A DNA stretch of 29,000 nucleotides, taken from Cristatella mucedo (lineage: Eukaryota; Bryozoa; Phylactolaemata; Cristatellidae). A program made the translations under genes and the position numbers. The stretch lies in assembly GCA_009760855.2 (NCBI GenBank), contig WPIO01000112.1:271001-300000 (forward strand). The letters are read 5' to 3'. The notes under the pieces are model-generated. The model was not told the origin of the DNA and searched no databases. It was given only the letters and a program-made list of their open reading frames with translations. Shown here in pieces: positions 17,885 through 27,225 of this stretch (the stretch's first letter is position 1; every line of letters starts with the position of its first letter).

Positions 17885-17984
17885 ACTGTCAAGAGCAGAT
17901 TTATTAGTCACTAAAAAAGATCTTATTAGGAGGATAAATGAAAGCGCCTTTCAGAAATATGTTTGCTTCGCGAGTTTCGAACAA

Positions 17985-18075
17985 TATAATAATTATAATA
18001 ATAATAATAATAATACACTAGATAAAGCGCCCTTAGAGAACTAAATCTCTTTCTAGGCGCCTTACATTTTAACCA
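17985..18075 (-). repeat. LINE-B 3' tail, minus strand
   Basis: AATAATTATAATAATAATAATAATAATACACTAGATAAAGCGCCCTTAGAGAACTAAATCTCTTTCTAGGCGCCTTACATT has all LINE-B terminus parts in inverse, with both hairpin arms (AAAGCGCC and the inverse of GGCGCCTT). The minus-strand sequence up to about 18300 may be the element's body, but its protein is not clearly L2-like. Confidence 0.8.
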
Positions 18076-18309
18076 GCTTTGCTGCCAACGCCTCTACACT
18101 TTCCACAATGTTTGAACTGAGTGGGATCTGATTTTTAAGTCTCCAGTCTTGCCGATTCTTGTAAAATTTTTCGCAAAATGATGGCTTGGGTGCCCGCGCT
18201 TAGACTTCCACGCCAAAGTTCTTTCCATCGAACTGCACTGCAGTGCGTCAAATCCGCGTACAAAATGGCCGGAGCGCAGGGGTCGACAGTATTGTAGTGC
18301 CAGCACTAA

Positions 18310-19250
18310 ATCAGTAATTTTATTTTTTATAAAATTATAAAATAAATTGTAAATTCTCTGCAGATCTAGACAATTTAAAACACGTTTTAAAATGCATACT
18401 TTAAGATAAATTATAAGTTAACGCTCCACTTGTTTATAAATTAACGCTCCTCTTGTTGCGTGAACGAAACCTACAGGAGTGCTGACAATTTTTTAATTTG
18501 CCCGTTAACTGTGTAGTGCACCACCCTTGTAAAGAATTACATGTAGATTCTATGTATGCATGTACATTGCTTACCAAAGATACGAGCAACAAGGAATTTT
18601 AATTTCAGCTATGTGAGAGTGCATATTACAGCTACATGTGCAAATTAGCAAATTTGCTCCCCCTCACCCTTTTTTTACATGGAACTCACCGTTGCTGTGC
18701 CGTCTTAACAGTACTAACACTATATAAATGCGCATAATGTAAGCGTGACGTTTGAAGCGATGCCGGACTTGCTAAAAAAATTTAGTTTAGTATAGGTTTC
18801 GACATACAGGCGTATCTCAAAAGTTCTCTAACACTGTTGCCTAGACCGTTAGATCTTTCGTCTACGTCAAAGAGTATGAATGTGCAGTATATTTCTATCA
18901 ATTGCTCCTCCCATAAATGGATATTAAAAGTGATTGACCGCAACGAGACGTGTAAGGGTAGTCACCAAATCACCGGTCTTGAAATTGACCTTGAAATTGA
19001 CCTTGAAATCGCGAACAAAAAGCCAAAGCTCCTTCAGCAAAGGCGACTAATCGCTAAATCTCTTGGATTTTTGACAAACCTTGCAAAAATTCATCACCAG
19101 CTGAAACCGCTCAATGTCTTTTTTTCTGCAGCTCTGCCTAACGCAAATCATAGTAGTCTAGCCTAAATAGAGCCAGAGAGATAGTAAGATTTGTATAGCC
19201 TCGTTGTAGATAACCCCAAATCTCCAACATAGATCGAACCTAATGGCTCG
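18310..19250. other. No recognisable gene; AT-rich
   Basis: AT-rich DNA. A 110-codon open frame at 18837-19166 contains two exact copies of the 12-mer GAAATTGACCTT (about 18979-19002), giving an EIDLEIDLEI peptide, but it has no family motif and I treat it as chance. Confidence 0.4.
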
Positions 19251-19256
19251 CTGCTG

Positions 19257-19410
19257 AAAATAGATACTAGCTGATTTAACAGCCTTTTTTGTATAGCGAC
19301 AGAAGAGCCTTAACGGCTATCACCACCGCTTGCAGCGTTGATAAAGGATCGCCCACTGCAGGATTCAAACCCACGACATTGGGGCTGAGGTCGTGTAAAG
19401 TAACTGAAGT
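19257..19410 (-). repeat. tRNA-derived SINE, minus strand
   Basis: On the plus strand TAGCTGATTTAACAGCC, GTATAGCGACAGAAGAGCC, GGCTATCACCACCGCTTGCAG, AAAGGATCGCCCACTGCAG and an inverse box B (GGATTCAAACCCAC) follow in order. This copy is close to the one at 24737, so probably the same subfamily. Confidence 0.85.
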
Positions 19411-19424
19411 TGGAAAGTTAAGGA

Positions 19425-20160
19425 AGCTTTCAAAACGTAAGTATTTACCAAAAGGGGCACGTACGTTGTGAGCGGAGAATGACTGTCGCACCGTGGCATC
19501 ACTAGTTAGGAGACCCAAGTCCCCTAGTCCCGACGCACTCTTGTGATTGCTTATGCGTAGCAGTTCAGTTCAATAGTCGTTGAATTAAGAAAACTGGCCG
19601 ACATCCAGGATCAAATGCTTGCAAAGGCAGATATTTAGCCTATCAGTCGCTGCAGAGCTTTCTTATTTAGAAACAAAAAACTACAGCTGGTGAGGGTAGC
19701 GCCGTAACAAAAGAGTGAAAGACAGAGCGCGCCGACAAACGCGTGCAGTACTGGCAACTCCGAAAAATGCGCGAACGGCAAAAGCGCGTAAATATAAAAA
19801 CTGAGGTATGATATAATTTAGTTAACTGGCTTCTTGTCATCCAAACCAATTACGATTATATCGATAAGAAACAAATTTCACACTATGCGGCTGGTGCGGA
19901 AGTAATAAGTGCGTTTAGATTCGTCATGCATTTATAATTTAAACTCCGAACCCAGCAAATATATTGTCGGATTTTGTGTAAGCCGGTCAGAATAATTGTT
20001 CAACCATCTTTTCTGGAAAGCAACCAGTTGGATGCCTGCGATCCTCAACAGAATTCTTGGGGGCGGACGGCAAGGTTCCGATCTTCAATTTTGCAATAGA
20101 ATATTGCGACGACGAAAATCTGCGAATGCACGTCAAAATAATATTAGCTCTGAGCTTTGT
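19425..20160. other. No recognisable feature
   Basis: No gene or known repeat was identified. The right part borders the 172-bp tandem repeat, whose first unit is poorly conserved. Confidence 0.35.
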
Positions 20161-20162
20161 TT

Positions 20163-21022
20163 CTGCAGCGGATGTTCCTGCTTCTATTGACGAATTGGCC
20201 GACGACTGCTATCCTCTAACTGCTCTGCACCATTGATCAAGAAGACCTTTATATTGGCTCGCAGGCTTAGAGGTCGACGTGGGAATCCAAGATTTAATTT
20301 GCAACTGTGGAATGTGTAGAGTACAACGAATAACTGCGATACAGCTACAATTTCCACAATACACGTCAGAACACTGCAGATTGTATACCAATTCATGCTT
20401 AACGGTGTGATGGGTTTACTCAGATAATGTCATCCAATGGCGCTTGCGCGTTCCCGTGCTGAGGCCTCAATTGACCCAGTTTAGCCAGCCTATTTACAAA
20501 TTCAAATGGCGATGCGGCTACGATTTCTACGAAAAATTCGCGTAACTGTGATTTTTATTCCAAATTATAGAGAGCGGCATGCCGCATATACCCACCAAAC
20601 TTCATGGGTTCGCCCTTGCGCGTTCTCAGACTATGGCTTCTGACGACCCTGCCCAAATGGCTACCTGCATAGTCCAACTGCGATACAACAGCTATTTCTA
20701 CAAAAGCTTCGCGAAACTGTGATTTAGAATCCAAACTATAGCAAGCAATGGTCCAGTTTAACCGACCAAAGTTCATGCGATTGCACTTTCGCGATCTCAT
20801 TCTATGCCTTCCAATGGCCCGGGCCAGCCAGCCTCCCTAAATATTGAAACTGCGACACAGCTACAATTTTTCAAATGTTTGTACGATTACGGTTAGATTA
20901 AGTAGAATAGAAAATTTTTTTTTGGTCTATTCACCTAATTTCATGACAATGGACGGGCGTGTTCTAATGCTCTAGCCTCCAATAGTTCAGGCCTTCAGAG
21001 GCCATAGCATTGTATTGCATCA
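20163..21022. repeat. Diverged tandem repeat, about 172-bp period
   Basis: The anchor word TGCGATAC-AGCTAC-ATTTCTAC recurs at about 20335, 20508, 20679 and 20851, spacings of 173, 171 and 172 bases. Between anchors the units share TTCGCG-AACTGTGATTT, ATTCCAAA-TATAG, ACCAAACTTCATG, GCTTGCGCGTTCTC and ATGGCTTCCAATGGCCC in the same order. A weaker first unit seems to start near 20163. Units have diverged considerably. It contains no protein; the period is satellite-like. Confidence 0.82.
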
Positions 21023-21428
21023 GCGCAATTGCAAAGAATTGGTGAATAAACCAGCAACACTGCTTTCCATAATCATCAATGAAAAAAAACGTAGCTTCAT
21101 GGCGCCTATCGATAGAATAGGAGGTACATCGAAGTTCAAAAATGCAGAGCGGGCCGATTTATTGTAGGCCACTGCATGACATCAGACGCAGGCTGTAGCA
21201 TGACATTTGGTTAGTAAACTCGGAACAATGTTTTGCTGTAACACGAAATCAAAACAACCGCAGCTGCTTGACGCTTATTGTGTAAATGGCAGCTGTATCG
21301 CCGTTCAATTGTTTACAGAGGCTGACTTGTCGGGACCATTGGAAGCGATAGCGTAAGAGCGCCTATCATACATCACATTTATTTCTAGATACTCAGTCTC
21401 GCGTACACGTCGCTTCAGAGACATCGCC
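21023..21428. other. No recognisable feature
   Basis: Non-repetitive sequence between two tandem arrays. A possible sixth, eroded 172-bp unit could begin here but I could not align it. Confidence 0.3.
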
Positions 21429-21430
21429 TC

Positions 21431-21619
21431 CTACATTGCTCCTACATTGCTCCTACATTGCTCCTACATTGCTCCTCTATTGCTCCTATATTGCTCCTAC
21501 ATTGCTCCTATATTGCTCCTACATTGCTCCTACATTGCTCCTACATTGCTCCTACATTGCTCCTACATTGCTCCTACGTTGCTCCTACATTGCTCCTACA
21601 TTGCTCCTACATTTTGCTC
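21431..21619. repeat. 11-bp minisatellite (CTACATTGCTC)n
   Basis: Sixteen units of exactly 11 bases (21431-21606) plus a final unit with a 2-base insertion. Most are CTACATTGCTC; variants are CTCTATTGCTC (unit 5), CTATATTGCTC (units 6 and 8) and CTACGTTGCTC (unit 14). An 11-base unit rotates the frame so the peptide repeats every 33 bases (LLLHCSYIAPT); these frames are artefacts. Confidence 0.97.
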
Positions 21620-21850
21620 TCGAATCAGTAGCGTCTTTGCCTCTTTTCGCGTCGGCTTCTACGCCTTAAAATAAAATCTCTTGGAGCTCGGGGCTGAAGT
21701 TTCAATGCTGCAATTTAGGATGGAAATTTGTTGCCGGCTTATACGACTACACTCGCACTGACTTGGCATCACTTAAGTCTCAGGCGATAAAGCAGTCGTT
21801 TCTCATAACTGGCCCTCCGCCTTAGCGACTGTGTCTGCTTGTTTTTTTCT
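21620..21850. other. No clear feature; leads into CpG-rich block
   Basis: GC content rises toward 21850. An AATAAAATC at 21669 might be a polyadenylation signal but nothing upstream needs one. Confidence 0.3.
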
Positions 21851-21852
21851 GC

Positions 21853-22237
21853 GTGCTTTTTGCGCTTACCTGCGCCGGATTGCTTGTGCTTACCTGCGCC
21901 CGATTCGGCGCAAAGTTACTAAAGTCAGAGGTCGGGTCAAGCGCACGCCTTCACGGCTCGAATCGCAGCAACCGACGGGCCATCGGCCATCGGCCTCGAG
22001 CGCCTCGTCGCAGCTTCGTCTCAAACTCCAGTCGAGGCCACCGGTGCGGCTGCTCGGCGGCGGAGCCCAAACAGCCAGCCAATCAGCAGCAGCCACGCTT
22101 GAGCCCACGCATGCCCTACCCGCGACGCCGCCCGAGTCGAACGGTGCGCGCGCGGTGTCCCGGGCGGACTTTCGGGGACTTGGTGGATATCATTGAGCCG
22201 CCTGAGCTCTACAGTGCGGACCTCCTCCTCGACGGTA
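21853..22237 (+). CDS. Candidate first exon in a CpG-rich block
   Basis: Two overlapping plus-strand frames stay open here. One (ATG at 21853) ends in FGDLVDIIEPPELYSADLLL, a protein-like stretch, just before a donor-like GACG|GTAAAC at 22234/22235. The other (21831-22196) is rich in Ser, Ala, Pro and Gln. The high CpG density and the donor suggest a 5' exon, but high GC also keeps frames open by chance. No family is recognised, and I could not identify the next exon. Confidence 0.25.
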
Positions 22238-22319
22238 AACAGGTTTCATTCGTGATCAGGATCCTTCCCTCGCCCATTCTAGGAAGATCAAGTCCTGATC
22301 CTAGCTCTGCTTGAATGGC

Positions 22320-23160
22320 TGTCGCGCGGAACTCTTGGTGTGATGGGCGCGCGCTCTACGCTTGGACTGTTGCGCTGCGATTGGAGCCGTGTTTGACTGG
22401 CTCTTGCGTCAATTTTTGTAAATTTCTGTACAAGGGAGTCTTTCTCTGCGGTGGTTTAGATGCTTTGACTTCGATTGGAGCCAGTTCGCGATGCATTACA
22501 TTTGGGCGTCATACATTTGTCATGCAGTCACACACTTGCGTGTGGAGTGGGCACCTAATTCTCACGGTGCCAGTAGTTAGCTTAATAGGTTTTAATAGGT
22601 GCACTCTTTGACCACCTCTCGTATTTTATTAACGATCTAGGTAGCTGGATGTGGAGTATAGGATTTTACGCTTATTTTGTGCGCATATATGAATTTAGCT
22701 GGCACTAACTAATCTGCCCAGAGGGCGTTTAAATACAGCCTGGCTCATTCAGAAGCTTGGAGACTACAGCATGAATGAAGTTTGTGCGAGATTTGCTACA
22801 ACTTGTGTACAACTTGAGCTCCCAGCCAGTTTCCTAGTTACCTTGATTTTCATTGATCCGTTGTACCTTTGAAACTAAACGTATGACCCCTTGAGTAAGT
22901 TCGGTAATAGTGACTTAAAGTCATCACTTTATCGACATTAAAATTAATAGAGGTCTCAGGAGCCATTTTTCTGTATAGCGGTCGATCAGAGGGCCTGAAA
23001 TTTAGCAGAGCGTGCGATCCTACTGAATAAGCGACGTCCTTGGCCAGCGCACGATACCCACGATTCACAAGGGCTGGCCGCCTATGTAATTTGAAACAGT
23101 TGACATCTTCTGTTTCTCGTCCAGTGCAACTTGGGTTCTTCTTTCAGTCTTCCCTCTATA
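22320..23160. other. No recognisable feature
   Basis: Only short frames without family motifs. If the exon at 21853-22237 is real, this would be its intron. Confidence 0.35.
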
Positions 23161-23168
23161 TTATTGTG

Positions 23169-23736
23169 TCAATCGATTGAAGCGACATAAGATCGTGATA
23201 CATTATTTTTTGTTAATTGTCCAGACTGCCACCTGTGTCGCCGCAGTCGCAGGTCGGATTCATCTTCTTCTCCTGAAGGCCATCGATCTGTCACTTGGCT
23301 CTCGGCTTCTTTGATCCGCGCGGACTCTTTAGTCTCTTTTAGTGCGTTATAGGTCTGTCGATACGGTAGTAGGAGAATTTACCTGAAGATAGAAGCAACT
23401 TTGCCGGTTGTCCTCAACGGCAGCTTACGCAGTCTGGTAATTGCATGAGGGTGCCAGCTTAGGACGCGTCATGCGATTTACCTGCATTGCGTTTAAGGTG
23501 GCCAGAGAGTCTTTAGCGGCTGGCGTTCTGCTGGCAGCGGGCAGGGAAAAACTGTTGGAACTCAAACCTGGATCCATACTGTGAGCATTGGCTAAGGTCA
23601 AGGGCAGGCTCAGCAGGTCCATTACAGGCAGCGGACGATCTCGGCAGGTGTAATCCAGGTAGTGGACGAACTCGAGACTCGATACTTTCTGTGACTGGGC
23701 GCATAGTAAATCAGCCAGATTGACGCTGATGTTCAT
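23169..23736 (-). CDS. Two-exon gene model, unknown 146-aa protein
   Basis: Exon 1 (23736-23482) starts at an ATG and runs exactly 85 codons, beginning MNISVNLADLLCAQSQKVSS and ending LATLNAMQ, to a strong donor AATGCAG|GTAAATC. The intron (23481-23355) is 127 nt and ends CGTATCGACAG. Exon 2 (23354-23169) continues in the same phase for 61 codons: a charged helical start (TYNALKETKESARIKEAESQ), an acidic GEEDESD patch, a basic LRLRRHRW stretch, and a stop at 23169. Both exons have protein-like composition and the splice phase agrees. Further upstream exons are possible. I recognise no family; the charged segments suggest a coiled-coil or nuclear protein, which is inference. Confidence 0.42.
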
Positions 23737-23739
23737 TAT

Positions 23740-24220
23740 TCCTGGCTCTTGAATTATAACGGCTTGGGACTACGGCGTCGAAGTCGCATAAAAGCTGACA
23801 TCATAAAATAGGCGCCAAGTTGTGCTTCCTGAGTTACTATTGGCATTTAAGCTGCTTTGAACACTAGGCCACAGAGTCATTGGTGTACGTCACAGCCTCT
23901 GTTGAACGCCAGTGATCATCTGTTGCTATCACATTATCACATTGGCTTTTCTACGCTACCGAAATAGACTGCTATGTTAAATTGTGGACGTTCTTAATCG
24001 ATGCTGTGCTCCGCTACTGTCGGCCACACACCAGCGTGCGGCGTCGGTGTTGAACGCACAGGTCGCCAGCGCGAGATACGAGGCTCAGGCGTCACCAGGA
24101 TTTCCCTCGTGTCGATTTAGACTGGCACCGTTACGGAGGCTGCGTTAGTGGCGTAGATCCGTTCGGACATGGAAGCCATACACCACAACTGCAATAGCGA
24201 GCCCATTTGGGATTGGCTTT
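23740..24220. other. No recognisable gene; possible promoter region
   Basis: Moderately CpG-rich near 24010-24110. It would be the 5' flank of the minus-strand model at 23169-23736, but no core promoter element stands out. Confidence 0.3.
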
Positions 24221-24226
24221 GAATGA

Positions 24227-24475
24227 GGGGTCCCCTCTGGGAGTGCATATGCCTCGGAAGGGTTTTACCGAAAAAGCTCGGTTTCGCTCTGCCCTAACCC
24301 TCCTGAGGCACGTAGCGAGCAGCAGCAGCAGGCAAAGCTTACCAGTGAGCAGTTGGTAGAAAGGACGAATACGCTCAACTGTCAATCTCGGTGTGGGAAT
24401 TGTGGGCAGACGTCGATGCATAGACATCGCCCGAGACATGGGGTGCTTCCTCGCCCTCTCACCAACTTTCTATAA
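24227..24475 (+). pseudogene. Fragment with Gln-rich linker and CxxC knuckle
   Basis: A plus-strand frame opens after a TGA (24224-24226). It carries ARSEQQQQAKLTSEQLVERT, then CQSRCGNCGQTSMHRHRPRH, and stops at 24473-24475. The Cys/His spacing resembles the start of a zinc knuckle of retrotransposon Gag or MULE-type proteins (C-x2-C-x5-H), but the last Cys is absent. Its 3' end coincides with the 3' end of a LINE-A insertion, which may have cut it off. There is no start codon at the front, so it is a fragment or an exon. Confidence 0.3.
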
Positions 24476-25100
24476 TGTAATGTATGTCCGTCTGTAACTC
24501 CACAATTCATAAAGACCATGTGGGTGTTACGCAGGAGAGTTTTGTACAGCGCACTCACAGCCTTAGCGGCTTTCGGTACGCATTCGGTAGCCAACAGACT
24601 TCGTCTCACGCAACAAAGAGAAAGTGGGAAGCATAGCAGAGTCAGGAGAGCAGTTGAGGTAATGAATAAAATAGAAGTAGCATCTCAGGACCGCTGAAAA
24701 GGATGAGCCATAGTCGGCAGTAGGAGAGTAGTCGTCCGTGGTGGCACACTAGGTAAGGCGGTTGCTTTCATGACCTCGGTCCCGAGATCGTGGGTTCGAA
24801 TACTGCAGTGGGCGATTCTTTATCGCCACTGCAAGCGGTGGTGATAGCCGTAATGGCTCTTCTGTCGCTATACAAAAAGAGGCTGTTTAATCAGCTAGGA
24901 TTTATTTATTTATTTATTTAGTCGTCGTTGCTTAAGAATTGTGGAAGCGAGTTCCACAGCCTAGGACATGCAGAGCTAAAGCTTCTGTCGCAACGGTCAA
25001 TCGGGCGAACGAGACGTGGGGTGCTTCCTTGTTCCCCCGCCTGCACTCTGGGTCGGTCAAGTATACGGCACGGTCATCAAATACATTTACCATGAACATG
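24476..25100 (-). mobile_element. LINE-A copy split by a SINE
   Basis: The minus-strand sequence matches 27722-28070 closely on both sides of a SINE. 24476-24728 covers the 3' UTR and the end of the protein; 24927-25035 resumes with the WNsLP block (DRSFSSACPRLWNSLPQF in one frame). The upstream limit near 25100 is uncertain. Frameshifts and the SINE make it a pseudogene. Confidence 0.8.
24737..24918 (+). repeat. tRNA-derived SINE, best-preserved copy
   Basis: Box A-like TGGCACACTAGGTAAGG and box B GGGTTCGAATACTG lie in a tRNA-like head. The body has GCGATTCTTTATCGCC, an imperfect hairpin CCACTGC/GCGGTGG, GTGATAGCCGTAATGGCTC and GAGGCTGTTTAATCAGCTAG, then an (ATTT)n tail. It is flanked by TAGTCGTC at 24729-24736 and 24919-24926, an 8-bp target-site duplication. 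An uninterrupted paralogous site exists near 27985. Its tail does not match either LINE 3' end in the window, so its mobilising partner is not evident here. Confidence 0.93.
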
Positions 25101-25104
25101 GTCG

Positions 25105-25850
25105 GGGCGAGTACCTTATCCACTTGGCTAAATCTAAATCTGCTTTCTAATTTTTACATTAGCTAAAAATAACCAAAAAAGTGGGTTTTTCTCCTCCTGG
25201 AAGATATAGATTTATAAGCCTTGAATAATTAAAAAAGGAACCTGCTTGAGGTTTACTAATCACTGCTCCTATCAGCATAGGGCAACATCTTTCTGATGGC
25301 CCAATAAACTTTTTGGAGATTGTATAGGTTCTTTGTTCAAGCAACAGTTTATTCGGTGAGCTATGAACAAATCTAGGAGCACATGCAGTAATTTTTGCAT
25401 AAAATAGCAGATATTCGCGCATGCACGTACCAACGGTAAAATAAATCTTTTCCTATTTACAATCCCTCAATTATCGTGGTTTAGTTTGATTAACTTGCTA
25501 ATCGATCCATTTACGTGGCATAATCTGTTACTGGACATACATTTTCGAATTGTCAGCAATGCAATTCAATTCTCAGCAATTGACTGTGATTCTTCCACGA
25601 AGACCTAATGGCTAAATGCCTGAGCTTTCCTTTTCGCACCTGCCAGCGATATGCTGCGGATATCTATGGAGATTTGTAGCCTGAAATTTAGAAAACCAAT
25701 ATTAGATAAGTAACTTTGATTGCATTCAGAGTTAACTGGAAGTGTCTTATCAATTTTGATGATATTTGATATACAGTTATGATATACAGTGTTTGCTTGT
25801 TTTTTCTTGCTCTTTAGCACAGGGACAATATAAGTGAAGATATAACAAAT
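25105..25850. other. No recognisable feature; AT-rich
   Basis: AT-rich sequence without coding motifs. ATAATAATAGTAATGG toward 25860 belongs to the next LINE-B tail. Confidence 0.35.
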
Positions 25851-25851
25851 T

Positions 25852-26149
25852 ATAATAATAGTAATGGTAATTAAAATTATGAAAATATTTAGATACAGCA
25901 AGCCCCCTCAGCGAACTCAATCGCTGTTTTGGCACTTTAAAAATGCTAAAAATGAAGCATTATCCTGAAATGGTTAGTGGTAACATGCAGAATGTCAACA
26001 GGCATGGCGTGGACAGAGGTGACATGAGCAGGGTCAAACATTTAAATAACGTTAGTGGCAGCGTAGACAGCGTCAGCACGCATAAGCCCACAAAGGAAGA
26101 ATCACAGGGTCCACCAAATTCTGCAATAAATATGTGCGTTTTACCTTAA
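25852..26149 (-). mobile_element. LINE-B 3' UTR and tail, minus strand
   Basis: An (AAT)n-like tail is followed by CAAGCCCCCTCAGCGAACTCAATCGCTG (hairpin region) and a 3' UTR with short related words (AACATGCAGAATGTCAACAGG, GACATGAGCAGGGTCAAACA, GTAGACAGCGTCAGCACGCATAA) and AAGGAAGAATCACAGGG, shared with 27330-27470. Its truncated 5' end directly meets the tail of the next copy at about 26147. Confidence 0.75.
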
Positions 26150-27155
26150 CAATAACAATAATAGTACATTTGATAAAGCATTCTCAGAGAACTCAATCTC
26201 TATCGCTAGGCGCTTACATGTGCAGGCAGGCCGGTAGACCAGCAAGCAGATAGTTACAGAAGACAAAACGGGATGTCAAAAATGCATGGACCTGCTAAGA
26301 TATGTTATTCTGTCTAAATAATCCTGAATTTTAGCAATATTAAATAGCTGAACGCAGAGAGACTTGACTGTGGAGGTGATGTGGTCGTGTAATGAAAGGT
26401 CGCTTAGGAACAAGGTACCTAGATTCTGTGAAGATTTAAAATGAGATGTGTTGGCAGAGCCTATTTTAAGCGTTAGCCTTTCCAATTTCTGAATCACACT
26501 TGGTTTGCCTATAGCTGGTAAGTTGGTTTTATTGTCGTTCAATTTAAGAAAATTTGCTACCACCCATGTGCTGATGTCTTCAAGACATGCAGTAGGAAAT
26601 TGAGAGAATTCGCCGTGCTCGAGGGCTGGCAGGGATCAAAGCAAAGATACAACTGAGTTTCATCCGCTAAACGTGTAAGCCTAGATTGTGCTTGGCAATC
26701 ACATCGGCAAGAGAAGGAGTATATAAAAACTATTAAAAGAACAGGACCAAGCACGGACCCCTGAGGTACTCCATATTTCAGAGGTTCCTCGGATGATCTT
26801 TTTCCGTTCACATCAATACTCTGGAGTCTTCCACTTAGCTTAAACCTGAAGCATTGCAATGCAGTGCGAGTTCCCGGGCGAGATGAGTGGGGCTCAAGAA
26901 GGACATGGGGATCGATAGTATCATCAGCTGCCGATAGATCGAGTAAAACAAGCAGGGATAATCTACCCCTTTCTGCATTCCTAAGTAGGTCGCTGTACAC
27001 CCGATGCAATGCCGACTCTTTGGAGTGATTAGCTCTAAAACCGGACTGGAACTTACTAGCAAGGTTTGAAGTTTCAATATACAATTTTAGCTGGTCTGCC
27101 ACGACTCATTCCAGTGTCTTTGATTGGAACGGTAAAATGGAGACTAGGCGGAAGA
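26150..27155 (-). mobile_element. LINE-B copy with reverse transcriptase fragment
   Basis: The tail and hairpin (AACAATAACAATAATAG ... GATAAAGCATTCTCAGAGAACTCAATC) lie at 26150-26215. RT-coding sequence runs from about 27155 down to 26276, but the C-terminal domain is missing, so the copy has an internal deletion between the post-RT region and the 3' UTR as well as a truncated 5' end. Confidence 0.82.
26276..27155 (-). pseudogene. L2/CR1-like reverse transcriptase fragment
   Basis: The frame 27102-26557 carries RT motifs in order: SKFQSGFRANHSKESALHRV (about residues 16-35), LLVLLDLSAADDTIDPHVLL (50-69, motif A, where the usual Phe before DT-D is Asp), GVPQGSVLGPVLL (111-123, motif B) and RLADETQLYL (144-153, motif C, where the catalytic second Asp of the usual ADD is Glu). 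The frame continues upstream through a TGA as SILPFQSKTLE, the expected preceding motif. Downstream, another frame (26563-26276) gives NFLKLNDNKT and SLHDHITSTVKSL. The shift, the stop and the changed active site show it is dead. Confidence 0.88.
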
Positions 27156-27225
27156 TGGTCCTTTTTAAATATATTTAAGTCAACGGATGTCACGACGTCG
27201 GTCAGCTGTGAGTTCCACGATTTGG
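27130..27225 (-). pseudogene. Isolated LINE C-terminal fragment
   Basis: Minus-strand peptide ASKSWNSQLTDVVTSVDLNI followed by FKKD matches the LINE-B C terminus (ASKAWNSLPTFVTTFPGLTT, FKKK). It lies upstream of the RT fragment and runs directly into it, so it is a separate copy or a rearranged piece of the same element. Confidence 0.6.

Noticed and set aside
18837-19166. 109-aa open frame as a gene
   Set aside because: It has no motif, sits in AT-rich unique DNA, and its only internal structure is a simple 12-base duplication.
21436-21674. Repeat protein of LLLHCSYIAPT units
   Set aside because: The 11-base unit cycles all three frames, so stops are absent from the array by composition; no start context or flanking domain supports a protein.
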